A stretch of DNA of 64,000 nucleotides from NCBI GenBank assembly GCA_030247845.1, contig JAPDRP010000006.1, positions 372,001 through 436,000 on the forward strand. The letters are read 5' to 3'. Shown in pieces: positions 12,555 through 24,202 of the stretch. The DNA comes from Coniosporium tulheliwenetii. Lineage: Eukaryota; Ascomycota; Dothideomycetes. Numbering within the stretch: position 1 is the stretch's first letter; each line of letters begins with the position of its first letter. The notes beneath the pieces were generated by a model. That model was not told the DNA's origin. It did no database searches and saw only the letters and a program-made list of their open reading frames with translations. The position numbers were made by a program, and so were the translations under genes.

Positions 12555-12916
12555 ATGAAGTTCTCCACAGCTCTCCTCGCCTCCACCCTCCTCGCAACCG
12601 CCCTTGCCAACAAGCTCGGCGTCACCTGCCTCGACAACTACGGCCGCGCCACCGCGGGCGACATCCAGCGAGGCATCAACGATATCCACGGCTGGGGCAA
12701 CCAACCCATATACGTCGACGGGCACGCCTGCGTCCAGCTGAGCTGCATCAACAACTCTGGGGTCGTGCTCTGCAACGATAATGATTGGCAAATTGCGCCG
12801 ATGTCGGATTATATTGCCTCGTATGCGGGGGATATCATTGATCTTTGTGGTCGGTATCCGGGGGGCAGGAGTTTGATTCGGATGGGTATAATGTTATTGT
12901 TGGGACTTGTAGGTGA
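12555..12916 (+). CDS. Small secreted cysteine-containing protein, effector candidate (one frame break)
   Basis: A clear signal peptide (MKFSTALLASTLLATALA) is followed by a short mature domain with Cys in GVTCLDNYGRA, HACVQLSC, VVLCNDND and IIDLCGRYPGG. As written the frame then runs on to 13004 with unlike sequence. Allowing one more G in the run 12860-12865 continues as QEFDSDGYNVIVGTC and stops at 12916, about 120 residues with six Cys. That ending is compositionally like the rest, so I take it as real. The fold is unknown to me. I see no assignment to a named toxin family. Secreted proteins of this size in plant-associated Dothideomycetes are often effectors; here that is inference only. 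Confidence 0.65.
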
Positions 12917-14634
12917 GGGTTGCGTTTTGAGAAGGTGCTGGAGCGGTGATGTTCTGACCGCGCGGGAGCGTTCTAGAGGTGGTGCTGGTGGCTTTTGGTT
13001 TTGATCTTTTTCGTTGCGTCCTTCGCTTTGTCCTAGTATCTGTCTTCGTCTGCGTTTTGCAATCTTTCATCCATGGGGAAAACATTAAGAATCGCATACT
13101 GCCACAATCTCGGCGCAACCTTCATTGACTCTCTTTTGCATAGACATCGCTCATACAGAATCTAAAGTACCATACCTCAAATCATGTATGCTTTATGTAA
13201 AACTCATGAGTGGAAAAGAAGAACGTGAAGAAACCGGATTGCACAATTGTGAGTAATTAAAGTGGACTCTCAGATAAGTCAGGCACAGAGTGCCTTTAGA
13301 GAATAGAAGGTTCTCAAGGTAACTGGAACTTCTGTACATGTAAATGCGTGGAAAGGGTTTAGAAGGAGAGCGATGAACTGCCTTTCTGTCGTGACCCACA
13401 CACCGCAGCAAAGGTACGCAATACCTTATGGTATGCTCTAGTAACGTATTTATCGGCTTAATTACAGCGAAAGTACCTAGACCAGCTAGCTAGTGGCTTC
13501 TGCACACCATCAGCGCTCCGCCGGCTTCTCTTCCGTGAAGCTGGCTGCACATGGAACTAGATCCTGTCATCCATCCCATGATAGGCGGTGACCGGTGACA
13601 GAGCCGGTACATGCAGGCTGCGGACCAAAGAACGGCACAGCACGAGCTTGCCGGACCGCGGGAGCTGCAGGCACTAAACCTGCCCAGAGTGAGCTGTTCC
13701 TTGAAAATTCGGGCAACGCGCCTGGCCCGCAGGAGTGTTCGATGCTCCCATGGGGCAACATGCCTGTCTACCGTAGCTAGGGCTCTTTGCTGCAGCTTGT
13801 CCATTGGGAACGGTGAGGATTCTACGGTGGGCTGGGCCGTGGGCTGTCAACCATAAGTTTGACGTGGGCCCTCAGCCTAGGTACCGCTATCATCTTCCTC
13901 TTTCCACCCTCCGCCCAAGGTACTGGTACCTGTGAACCTACTTTCCTCCACTCTCGCCCATACCGATTGTGCGGCGCAGCTGTCAGCCAGTTCCAGAGCG
14001 AAGAGCTAGCGGGTGCCTGATCGGCAGCTGAAATTACAAGCAGCTGATTGGAGCGAGCGGATTGACAGCGATCAACACAAGGAAGCTAAACAGCGGCTTT
14101 TCTGCGCCTGGGATATCCTCGACACTCACCGAAAGCACCGCGAGAGGCACAAGGCAACAGCAAATGATCTATATCTGGCCTCTCCGTGCCTACACTGCCA
14201 TCTTGAGGCTTCGAGCTGTCTCTGAAAAACGTTGAGACGCATCTCACCACCGGATCACCACCCCACGAGAGAGAAGATCCACTCTCAGCAGCGCTTGCGT
14301 GAGCACCTACAAAGAGCTTCCTCGTCGGCGAAACCCATCTCGGGAGGATCCATCTACTTATCTGAGCTACGGCGAGCGTCGGAGCCAGTGCATCAAACCC
14401 AAGCCCAGATCCTCACGTGGGGCGCACATTCGCCAGCCGCGCGCCTGGCATCATTTCCTGCGCGCAGCCGACTTCTTCCCACCAGCAGCTCTCTGCTACC
14501 TTCAACAGCGCGCCTCAGAGACCTAACCCACTCCCTTCCGCAACTCAAACCAGCCAGGCCGGAAAGAGCTTCAAACCCACCATAACCACTCCAAACACAC
14601 CACAACAACACCCACAACAACACACACAGCAACC
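12917..14634. other. Intergenic, no supported gene
   Basis: 1.7 kb with only short overlapping frames. No repeats or RNA-like structures recognised. Confidence 0.5.
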
Positions 14635-15471
14635 ATGCACCGCACAACCCCCTCAGCACCCAACTCTACACCCACCTTTTCCCCAACCCGACCTCCACCG
14701 ACCCCCCAACCTTCACCGCACACCTCACAAAACACCTCATCCCCGAAGTCCGCATCGAAACCGCAACCTTCTACGGCAGCCTCGACAGCACCGAAGCGCG
14801 CTACCCCGGCCTGAACTACACTTTCCCACCGCACCGCAAGCGCCTGGGGCGCTTCGAGCACCATGCGCGGCTGTTCGCGGCCTTCGACGCGCTCGGGTGG
14901 ACGGACAGTGAGGTGCTGGGGTTCTGTCGGTGGGAGGGGACGGTGTGGGCGCGCGAGAGGTTTGAGAGGGATGAGGGGTGGTAGTGAGGGATACGACGGG
15001 GGAGGAGATTAGGGAGTGGGTGCATCCGAGGCTGAGGGGGGAAGGGAGGGGGATATTAGGATTAAGACGGATATTGAGGTTGAGATTGAGGAGATGGGGG
15101 AGGCCGGAGGAGACGGGGAGGAGGGGGACATCGAGGGCGAGCCGATGGAGGAAGATGAGGGAGTGAGAGATTTGATGGCGGAGGTGGATGCGGTGTCGGA
15201 CGATACCGATAGTGATGAGGATGAGCTGCAGAGTATTGGATACCCGCTGAACCAGCAGCTCCTGCAGGCGGCGAGATTGCAGGGCCAGGCAGCGCCGACG
15301 GACCCGGAGTGGGAGCAGCTGCTCAAGGAGGCTCAGGAGAGAGGCGTCTTTCTGGGGGACATGTCTAGCGCGTTTGCGGCGAGGGCGCTGAGGACTGCCA
15401 TGAGAGTGGATGCCACAGCGGCCGGTGCGGCGGCGGCGGCAGCCATGAGTCAGGGGGTCGCGCGGCTGTAG
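14635..15471 (+). CDS. Conserved fungal protein of unknown function (three frame breaks)
   Basis: Pieces in three frames fit one protein of about 279 residues. The ATG at 14635 reaches the main frame only if one G is added just after it. Then follow STQLYTHLFPNPT, YPGLNYTFPPHRKRLGRF, WTDSEVLGFCRWEG and WARERFERDEG. A break at G run 14975-14978 leads to VVRDTTGEEIREW. Another at 15048-15052 leads to GDIRIKTDIEVEIEE, an acidic stretch, then LNQQLLQAARLQG and an alanine-rich end. I recall similar hypothetical proteins in ascomycetes with the same WEGTxWARER and RDTTGxEI motifs, but no function. No signal peptide or membrane segment. Confidence 0.6.
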
Positions 15472-17899
15472 GGCTGGTGATTTGGGTTCTTCGGTCTGTT
15501 TCGCTGTGGATCCGGTCACTACGACAGGAAACGAGTACTGGGAGCTTAACGACCATTAAAGGAATAGCACATCACAATGGCATCTTCTGCAGCGATCATA
15601 TGGCGTATGGAGGTAATTGGGCGGGATACAAGAATGGCGCGATATCCTAGGCTCTGTTTGTTTTCTGGTCTTCGAAGTTCAGGCAATGTTTCTAGAAGCG
15701 AGCTTACGTAGATAGGGGAGGCGTACATGCATGGAAGCACATGCCAGTATCAAACACTGAATCATTGTGAATGGTTAACATTCATTTGGCTTGTTCAGCC
15801 GGCTATGCACACGACTGGGTTCTCCGAGCGAAGAAGAAAACGTTATGACATTTCGACCTAGTATCCACTTCAAATGACTCTTTCGTCAGCTCCACCGCTT
15901 CGCATCTTCCGCCTCTCTTCGTTATTCCTTCAGCACAGTTTGCCCCCCAGGGAAACACCTCTCACCTATCACACTGATATTCCGACAAAGCAGCGTACAG
16001 GGAGAGGGCAGACCGAGGGGGGTTTAGGATGAGATGAGAGACAAGGAATGGGCGTGAGGAGACAGTGAGAGAAATTCATTAGGCGGAGTATGACGATCAA
16101 GCTGTTGGTTGATGGGAAGCGGGTTAGAAGGAGTTTGGATGAAGACATTGAGGACAGCTATTCTAAGGGACGGTAGCGGTAGGAGGATAGATGAATCGGT
16201 ACCAAAACCTCTCACCCCGCTCAGAAGGGCATCGGAATCTCAATCATGCAGCGTGCGGAACTCTGATATACTTGAGCGAGGGTCCCTTGCCGTTCGGGCC
16301 CGCCGGAAATGCGTGGATCGGATGCCAAACTTGAAGTGGGCATGGGGGAGGACTGATTCCTTGCACCAGCAGCGCGAGAAATGAGAAGCATGGTGTACAC
16401 TGTCGTGCTGGTATGTTGTCAGGAAGTTGTAGCCTAAGTTATCACGAGATCCTGTTACCCTCCTTTTGGAGAGTGGCACGAGCTGGAGCGGTCTAAAGGC
16501 GTACGTGATCGGTCCGGTGTGCCTAAGGTGTGCCTAAGGTGTGCCTGAGGTGTGCATGCTTTATGCAATTTGATGACTACGAACTTGAGCGAAGACGAAA
16601 CGTAATAGCGAGCCGGGGACAAAGTAATGGAGAACTATCAATTTACTTGCAGTACGAGTAACTTACACTCGTATCAAGCTGTCTAAAAGGAAATGCGGTG
16701 TCGAGGAAGGATGGTTATCTACTGCCCTAGCAGGAGGGACGCGTTTGGTATGGTCTTCACCCGCAGTGATTCGCCCGCCACGAAAGTCGTCGCAGTTTGC
16801 CCAATGGTTCGAGCAAGATCCGATGACCCGCATTAGCTGCCGGATCTCGCATCTTTGCACACTGAGTGGTGGTGTTCTGCCGTGACAAATGGATGGCGTG
16901 GAAAGGCGGACAGGGCTGTTTTCGCGGCCTTCCGCATCTGATTGGCGGAACACAGGTGACATCCATGGCTTTTGATGTTCCACCCAGGACTTTGGCCTCT
17001 AATTTCTGACCACACACCTCACGCATCGTGCTTCTCCTAGAAAGCCGTGTAGCTCCGCGTGCTGAGGATAATTCTGGAGGGGGTTGTAGCAGCTGGGAAC
17101 GTCGGGGATGACTGTGCTGAGGCAAAATGGAGCCTCTTTCATACTTCTTTGCTGCTGTCGCCGCATGCCGTGTGCGGCTTGCAGATGTGCCTTCTCGACG
17201 TGGAAGCTGCCAGATTCGTGACTGCCCTTTCCGTGTTCTTTCTTCCCCTAATTCACGGTCTGAGGAGCCGCCTTGATGGCAGTTGATTTCAATCTGAGTA
17301 CCCCACATTTCGATACCGAGCTTGGGTATACCGACTTTTGACCCTCTCTCGATACTGTTGACCTTCCGCTTTTGAAAGTTGAACGACAGTCCTCCGTAAT
17401 AGACCTCAAACCTCGATTCAACAGGCCGTTTCTTCTCCTCGCTCGCATCCAGAGTCGTCCGCTCCCTTGGAACGTCTTCCAGACATTCGCTTCGTCCCTT
17501 GCGGGTCTTACCCATCTTCGATCCGCAGCACACGTTCTGCAGCGAACCAAGACACTTGTGGACGTTCTTTAAGGGAAGAGCTTAAAAGCGAAGAGGAAGA
17601 CTACCAACTGCAGTATAATACAGTTTATAAGGGTTACCTGCGGACACGGGTAGCCGACAAAGGGCGGCGTCAACAGTGATTCTTGTCGCTGTCTGCGGCC
17701 ACAGATGACCACCGGTACCCAACCGCGATCTCAACGTGTCGGAGAATGAAGATAGAACCGTCATGTACATGCAGCTGAAGAGGTGGAGATTGAGCGTGGA
17801 GACCTTCTATCATCCTCTGTAATACGCCGCAAGGAGTATTATCTGAACCTGCAAGGTCGCAGAGAGAGTCATCCGAGACTTGCCAGCCTAAAGTGAACT
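15472..17899. other. Intergenic 2.4 kb
   Basis: Contains an 11-bp x4 tandem repeat (listed). A long minus frame (16757-17533, 258 codons) has no motif, biased composition or splice logic and is not accepted as a gene. Confidence 0.45.
16516..16559 (+). repeat. Tandem repeat, 11-bp unit, four copies
   Basis: Units GGTGTGCCTAA, GGTGTGCCTAA, GGTGTGCCTGA and GGTGTGCATGC lie head to tail. Confidence 0.9.
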
Positions 17900-20800
17900 A
17901 TGGCGTCGAATCCACAGCCTCCGCTTCCAGCAGCACTTCAGGGCGCTGCAGTCCTGCAGACGCCTGTGCATTCACCGCACCCCTCGCTTAGCTCAATTTC
18001 ATCCCGCACACCGGTGCAAAAATTAACGCTTCACGAATATCGGAGACAGCAGGCCACGCCAAGCCCAGCAGCCCCGAGCGAGGGGAAGCGCCTCAAACGG
18101 AAGCCGGCCACCAGCGATCTGAGTACGACTGGGCGTGTATCCTCCGTCTCACCTCCGCCAAGATGCAATACGTCACTGTCGTTCTCTCCAACTTTCCGCC
18201 TGCAGCGGCCTGAAGACGGCTCTGAGGCTTCGTTGCAGCACAGCCTGCTCTCACCGTCTTTCATTTCTCTACCAGCCACATCGCAAAGCCCCTCATTCCA
18301 CTCTGTAGAGTCTCCCTCCACAGACGAAGCAGAGAATTTCTACCGCTCAACCACCAGTCGTTTCCGAGACTTCAGCAAATCCTTCAAGCCAATTAAACAC
18401 CTGCCTCGTCCCCACCAGATCAACACTCGTCCTGCAAATCCCTCACCCCTTCGCTCCGAGTCATCAAGCAACTATCTAAGACCAAGCATTGGTGGTCTCA
18501 CTAGTTCTTCGACATTCTCGCTCTCAAGGTTCCCGCAACCTCCGCAGGCGGCTTTTGCGGAGCCTTCCGCCGAACACACACAGCATCAATTGCCTCCCCG
18601 CGCGGCGTCTGCCAGCGCAGTTGAGTCCATCCAGCCAGGACCGACAGTCGCGCCTACCATCGTGCATACTAGAGGCGCGTCGTTTGATGTTGTTAACCCG
18701 CATGCGTCTCTTATTGTGTCTGACTTTGAGACTCCGGCAGATCGCGATGCAGATCTGATCGACTACTTCACTAACAATTCATCCGATAACTTGTTGTTGC
18801 AAGAGAACATGGTAGCGCCATCAGAAGACGGTGATAGGGAGTGGTTTGGCTCGCAAGGGAAACATGGACCGGCGCGCGCCATTTATGATGACTACTCGGA
18901 AGCCTACGACTCGATCGCGCGCAACAAGCGCAGAAGCTCGAGGAGGCCCGCACCTCTCACAAACCTTCCGCTGCCTCCCGCTCCCGCCGCCCTGAATCCG
19001 AGAACACCGCCATATGCTAGGCGGGAAGTGGGGGAGCCACTGGTTTCTCCGTCGCTCCGCTCAACCTCAAGTGTAGGTAGTGCAGCCACGTCGCCAAGCT
19101 TCATGCAGAGGATCTCGAGGGCCCTCCAGCGCAAGAAGGAGAACTCGAAGTCCGGCTTAACAAGTCCGGAAGAAGGACGGGAGATGACTCTCATGCCAGC
19201 GCAGCCTACGTCTAGCTATCAGTCTCGTCCCTTGAGCGGCGTGAATTACTCAACGCCGGTTCTAGGTGCTGATACTGAGCCAGAAATCAAAGTGGGTCGC
19301 GATGCTGGACGATTTTCGGTGTCTGACGGCAATCTCGCTCAGGGTTGCTACAATACTGAAGCTCTCTATGCCTCTACCACTGGCCATAGGGATTCAGACT
19401 CAATGTACCCATCGAGCCTCTTTCACCGCCGAAGCATCCCGTGCGGAGTGAGGCCTAGCGAAACGGACTACGCGGATGGGATTGACATAAGTTCGTACTT
19501 GTACGAGTTTGGCAACTCCAGGCAAAGCAGTCAGAGGCTGTCCCGCCCCTTCAGGACCCATTCTTCCGCCATCCCAACACAGACATCAGTAGCGGTCAGG
19601 AAAACAGCACCATTGGCAGCATCCTCAATCAATACGGGGATCAGGATCTATCACAAGCCTCATTGACGGATCTTATGAACGCTGTTGATGATGATCCTCC
19701 TGGACTGGACCATACACCGGGCAATAGCGATCACCAGCTCATCACCCGGTCGTCTGGTCTTAGTCAGCTCGACTTCGGATTCAACCGCGGAAGCAACCAC
19801 AGCAGCACGATATCCAGTCCACGGACTCCATACCAGACAACTTTCCTCCCAAGTGGGATGAGGCCTTCCCGAAATCATCCCGGAACACCGCCAACCATCC
19901 CGCTACCTCTTGGGCCCCCAATCAACCTTGAGGCTCCTCGCCCGTTCTTCGCGATGCCAAATCTGTCTGTCGTTTCTGAGCGGTTCTCTTCCTATGGAGA
20001 CACCCGGAATCTACTGTACCCGCCATCGCAGCAGTTTTCCCTAGTTGATTTGCAGCCGTCTGACGTGGCCAATCGTTCTAGCAATGCTCGGTCGGCAGTA
20101 GCATCTTCTACAGCACTGCCTTCGCCGAGAATCGAAGAGGCCATCCAAGCACAGGAAACCGGAACAGAACTTCTGGATCCGGGAAACACTCGCAATCCTC
20201 GACCAACAAGCACGCATAGCGACACCGCGCTTGCTGTCCATCACACCCGCGTACCGGCGCTGAAGAGAAGTCAAACCGAGATTGGACGGCGAAGTCAGCG
20301 TGCAATTGACCGCATCGTTGGCGCGGAGCTTAAGCTTGTGGATCAGACCAGCACGAAGAACAGACTAAGTGGGAGTTTTATACTGGTCAGCAATGCCGGT
20401 ACCCCCAAAGATGAAGGTAAAATGTTCACACCGCTCGACATCACGCCTCGCTATATTCCCGTGGACACCGAAAGCGATTCGCCAGATCAGCCGGATGTGG
20501 CTGAACATAATCTCTCCGCGCCTTCAACAGACAGGCCATCCTCAGGTATTCCGAAGATGTGGAGGAAGCTGTCTCCGGTCCGAGCATCATGGAGCAAGGA
20601 TCAGTCGCCTGGCAAGGAGTCCTACGCTGATGTTGACGACGAAGGTGATGAGCAGGACTGGGAGACTGTCATGGATCCGAGCCGCCCGGACCTGAAACGC
20701 GAGGACACCGACTTTACCACTGGCGAGCCTTTTAGCCTGGAGGACCTCGACCGCTCCAGGGATTACTCGAGTCAACTTGAGGATCAGGAACCTGAGAATG

Positions 20801-22191
20801 GCCGTACACACTCCTCAGATCCTGACTCGGGTCAACCGGTTTTGCAGTCTTCGTACGACTTCAGAGGCGGAGTCGGCTTTCCTCACTATCATGCATTGAC
20901 TGCTGCACCGAGCATCAGAAACCCTTGGCGGCAACCTTCGCCCTTACCTGCCGAGCACATCAACCCCTTCAGCTCTTCCCCGCCGCAGATGAGCTTAAGC
21001 CCAGAGACAGGCCGTGCTGCGTTTCATTCTAGAGGCGATGGCATCTTCACCCCTACGGGTCAACGCACGGCATTTGACACTGACGTGGGATTGCTGGAGT
21101 CTCTCAGACTCACGCCACAGCAAGAGCAGGCCTTTCTAAGCTCCGGTCCATGCGACTCTATACTAATAGACAATGACCGTTACCTACAATCGCCGTTGGA
21201 GAGCAAAGCCGGCGCAGCAAGCCATTCTCCTGGTCATTCCGAGGATTCATCCGATCCGACCTTTCCAGCAGTGATGGCTTCGAGTGACTTCGCATCTAAG
21301 CGTGACAACTCTTTTGAGAAGCTGACCTTCCTTGGTCCGAAAGGAAACCTGACCGGTACACCTGAGGGAACTGGTATGCGTGACGCAGGCAGCAGCCTGG
21401 CTGATACAAGCAGCCCTCCAATGCCGTGGACCAGCACGCCACTGCGGCCGCCGTTTCAGAGCTCTCCACTCACACAGTCTCAGCTGCAGTCATCGCCTCC
21501 GTCTCAGTTCCCTCCGGCTCAAGGATCAGACCATGCCACTCCCGGACACTCCTCTAATCCTTCAGAAACGTCGGCTTATTCAGAAGACGAGGCTCACAGA
21601 CTGAGCAAGCAGCAACTGTTCCAGCATAGACTTCAGCCAAGCCGCGACAGACGCACGTCACTTCTGTCGCCAAAGCTTACAGGGAAGCGCACATCGGTTC
21701 GAGGACAAACCGGGCTCCGTGAGATGCGCCTCGCATCTTCCCAGCTGTCGGAAAAAGGCAGCATGGTTCCCAGCGACCACAGCCGTCTTTCCCGCTTCAT
21801 GGCTGCATCAGAGTGCGGTACCGACGCGCCTCTCCGCCCTGTTTACACAAACCGGCCTCGAGAACTCATTCTGCCACGGAGCCAAGTCAGTCCGCATATC
21901 CTGCCTTACCCGCGTCCGGCGTCTTCAATATACACCGTTCACCGCAAGAGGAAACAGCGCCTTTCTTGGCTCATCTTCGTGATGCTGATGTTCTTCCCGC
22001 CGTTCCTCGTTCTGTACGGCTTCGGTAAGTTCGACTGGCTTATTATGAACCTGTCTAAGGGCGAGATCCAGCATTGCGGCCACTATCAGAAGAAGGTTGC
22101 GCTCTGGACCGGCGTCGTGGCTAGCCTGATACTGCCGGCTGTGGCTATTGCGCTGTTGCTCATGTATCACTTCGGTCTGTTCAGAGCTTGA
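17900..22191 (+). CDS. Long serine-rich protein with two C-terminal membrane segments (one frame break)
   Basis: Two abutting ORFs (17900-19666 and 19663-22191) are one gene. The first frame degenerates after the CCCC at 19546-19549, while the next frame already reads QDPFFRHPNTDISSGQ and DLSQASLTDLMN before the second ORF's apparent start. One extra C joins them into about 1430 residues. Most of the protein is Ser/Pro/Thr-rich and disordered, with phosphosite-like SPR and TP motifs. The C-terminus is conserved: a basic HRKRKQR, a hydrophobic segment WLIFVMLMFFPPFLVLYGFG, a short lumenal loop with HCGHY, then a second segment ending MYHFGLFRA. I know this tail from unnamed Dothideomycete proteins. 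Probably a tail-anchored membrane protein with a large cytoplasmic disordered arm. Confidence 0.7.
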
Positions 22192-22848
22192 GAGACATCA
22201 TGTTCTTGCGTTCTACTCAACACCAATTCCACTTGGTTACACTCTTGAGGATGTTGATTACCAGTTGCGTACTTTCTCTTCTTGTGTTTTTGTCCGTTTG
22301 GACTTGACACTCATTTTGTTCACGATATCAGGCTTTAATGGTCAACGAATCTGTTTGTTTTCTGCGCGTATCAAAAGGAGAGATACTTCAAGGCCTTTGG
22401 CAGCTTCCTGTTGTGGGTCTCTATATTGGTGGTGGCACTCTGGCGGCGTAACAATGGAGGGTTGATCTGTGGGGGTTGGCGCCCAGGACAGCTCCTGCGG
22501 CATGGAAGTAAAAACATGTGGACGGAGTGGAATAGGACTGAAAGTCGGGCTTGCGTTGTGGCGTCTCAGATGCAAATCTCCACAGATAGATCGTATGCAG
22601 CAATGCCGTGATCGAGTCGTGCTCTCAATAACACTTTTACTGCTCTATATCTGACGTGTGATTCTGATGCTGTGAACGGGTTGTGAACGGGAGAGACGAA
22701 CATTTCAACACCATGGAAGCTATCCGCACTACTCCAGGATAGGTAACCCGTGATAAGATCCGTCATCGTCACGGCCCCTCGAACTCTCCCAAACCTCGGC
22801 CTGCTCGCCGTGACCAGATCTCAAACATTGTCATCACACTCAGCAACA
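22192..22848. other. Intergenic 0.66 kb
   Basis: 3' flank of the serine-rich gene and promoter of the nitrilase gene. An in-frame extension upstream of 22849 begins only with GTG, so it is not used. Confidence 0.5.
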
Positions 22849-23741
22849 ATGGCCAAACTACTCAAACAACCCCTCAAGCTCGCTCTAATCCAACTCTCCA
22901 CCGGCGCCGACAAAGCCGCCAACCTCTCCCGCGCGCGCTCCAAAGTCCTCGAAGCCGTCCACCAGCACGGCGCCAACCTCGTCGTGCTCCCCGAATGCTT
23001 CAACTCGCCCTACGGCACCAAGTACTTCCCCAAATACGCCGAGACGCTGCTGCCCTCTCCGCCCTCGAAAGACAAGTCGCCGACCTTCCACGCACTGAGC
23101 GAATTGGCGAAGGAGGGGGATGCTACCTCGTCGGCGGCAGCATACCCGAATACGAAGAGAGCACCAAGAACCTGTATAACACGTCGCTCACCTTCTCACC
23201 GACGGGCGAGCTGCTGGCGACGCACAGGAAAGTGCATCTCTTCGATATCGATATTCCGGGGAAGATCAGGTTTAAGGAGAGCGAGGTGTTGAGTCCCGGC
23301 AACAAGCTTACCCTGGTCGATATTCCCGAGTATGGAAAGATTGCGATAGCGATTTGCTATGATATCCGCTTTCCGGAACTCGCGATGATTGCGGCGCGGA
23401 AGGGCGCGTTTTTGCTGCTGTATCCGGGTGCGTTTAACCTCACGACTGGGGCGCTGCATTGGGAGTTGCAGGCGAGGGCCAGGGCGATGGATAATCAGGT
23501 GTATGTGGGGCTGTGCAGCCCGGCGAGGGATATGGAGGCGGAGTATAATGCGTGGGGGCATAGTATGGTTGTGGATCCGAATGCGGAGGTGCTGGAGCAG
23601 CTGGATGAGAAGGAAGGGATACTAGTGGCAGATTTGAAGGAGGGGATTGAGGAGGTTAGGAAGGGCATTCCGGTGTATAGCCAGAGGAGGTTTGATGTTT
23701 ATCCGGATGTTAGTGAGGGGAAGGTTAGGTGGGAGGAGTAG
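22849..23741 (+). CDS. Nitrilase-superfamily omega-amidase (Nit2/Nit3-like; one frame break)
   Basis: The C-N hydrolase fold is seen throughout: LALIQLSTG, the catalytic Glu in NLVVLPECFNSPYG, the Lys in THRKVHLFDID, and the Cys in IAICYDIRFPE. PGKIRFKESEVLSPG and ALHWELQARARAMDNQVYV are typical of the Nit2 branch. Nit2 hydrolyses alpha-ketoglutaramate and alpha-ketosuccinamate. The frame breaks at the five-G run 23115-23119: before it LSELAKEG, after it GCYLVGGSIPE in the next frame. One more G gives 297 residues, the usual length. Start is the first ATG (MAKLLKQP). No mitochondrial leader begins with ATG. Confidence 0.9.
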
Positions 23742-24202
23742 TTTTGCGAGTTGTGAGTCGTGGAAGTTATGTGCGAAGGGCGATACTCGTAATAGAGCAG
23801 CTTCTATCGTCAGAGTCACCAGAACGTGCCTTCCGCTTTCATTTCTCGGCAAGTGTGGTTCTCGTATACATAAAGTCTCTCGTAAGGCAAGTGCTGCGCG
23901 TGTGTGCCTAGTCGAGTAATTGGCAACCGCAACATTCTTCTACCTCATGTTCACTTCCGCAACGATCACTTCGCCATTCATCATTCTCAGCCTCAGCCTC
24001 ATTGCTCTCTTCTTCGCCATTCGTATCCTAGTCTTTTGTTCACCGCGTAGTTATCAGCAGCTACATACCGCTCCTTGCTGCTGGTCAACTACGTCTTAGG
24101 TGAAAAGGGAGCAAGGAATTTCCCTATCAGTCCTACATCCATACTTTCCGCGAGCCACCGAGCACTTCCTTCAACCCCGACATCAACCGCCGAGCTCTAA
24201 CC
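23742..24202. promoter_or_regulatory. Promoter region of MFS gene
   Basis: 461 bp between co-directional genes; CT-rich leader directly before the ATG at 24203, no other feature seen. Confidence 0.4.

Noticed and set aside
16757..17533. 258-codon minus-strand open frame
   Set aside because: Arg/Ser-heavy random-looking sequence with no domain, splice partner or conserved end.
22750..22848. In-frame N-terminal extension of the nitrilase resembling a mitochondrial leader
   Set aside because: It would start with GTG, not ATG; no upstream ATG in frame.
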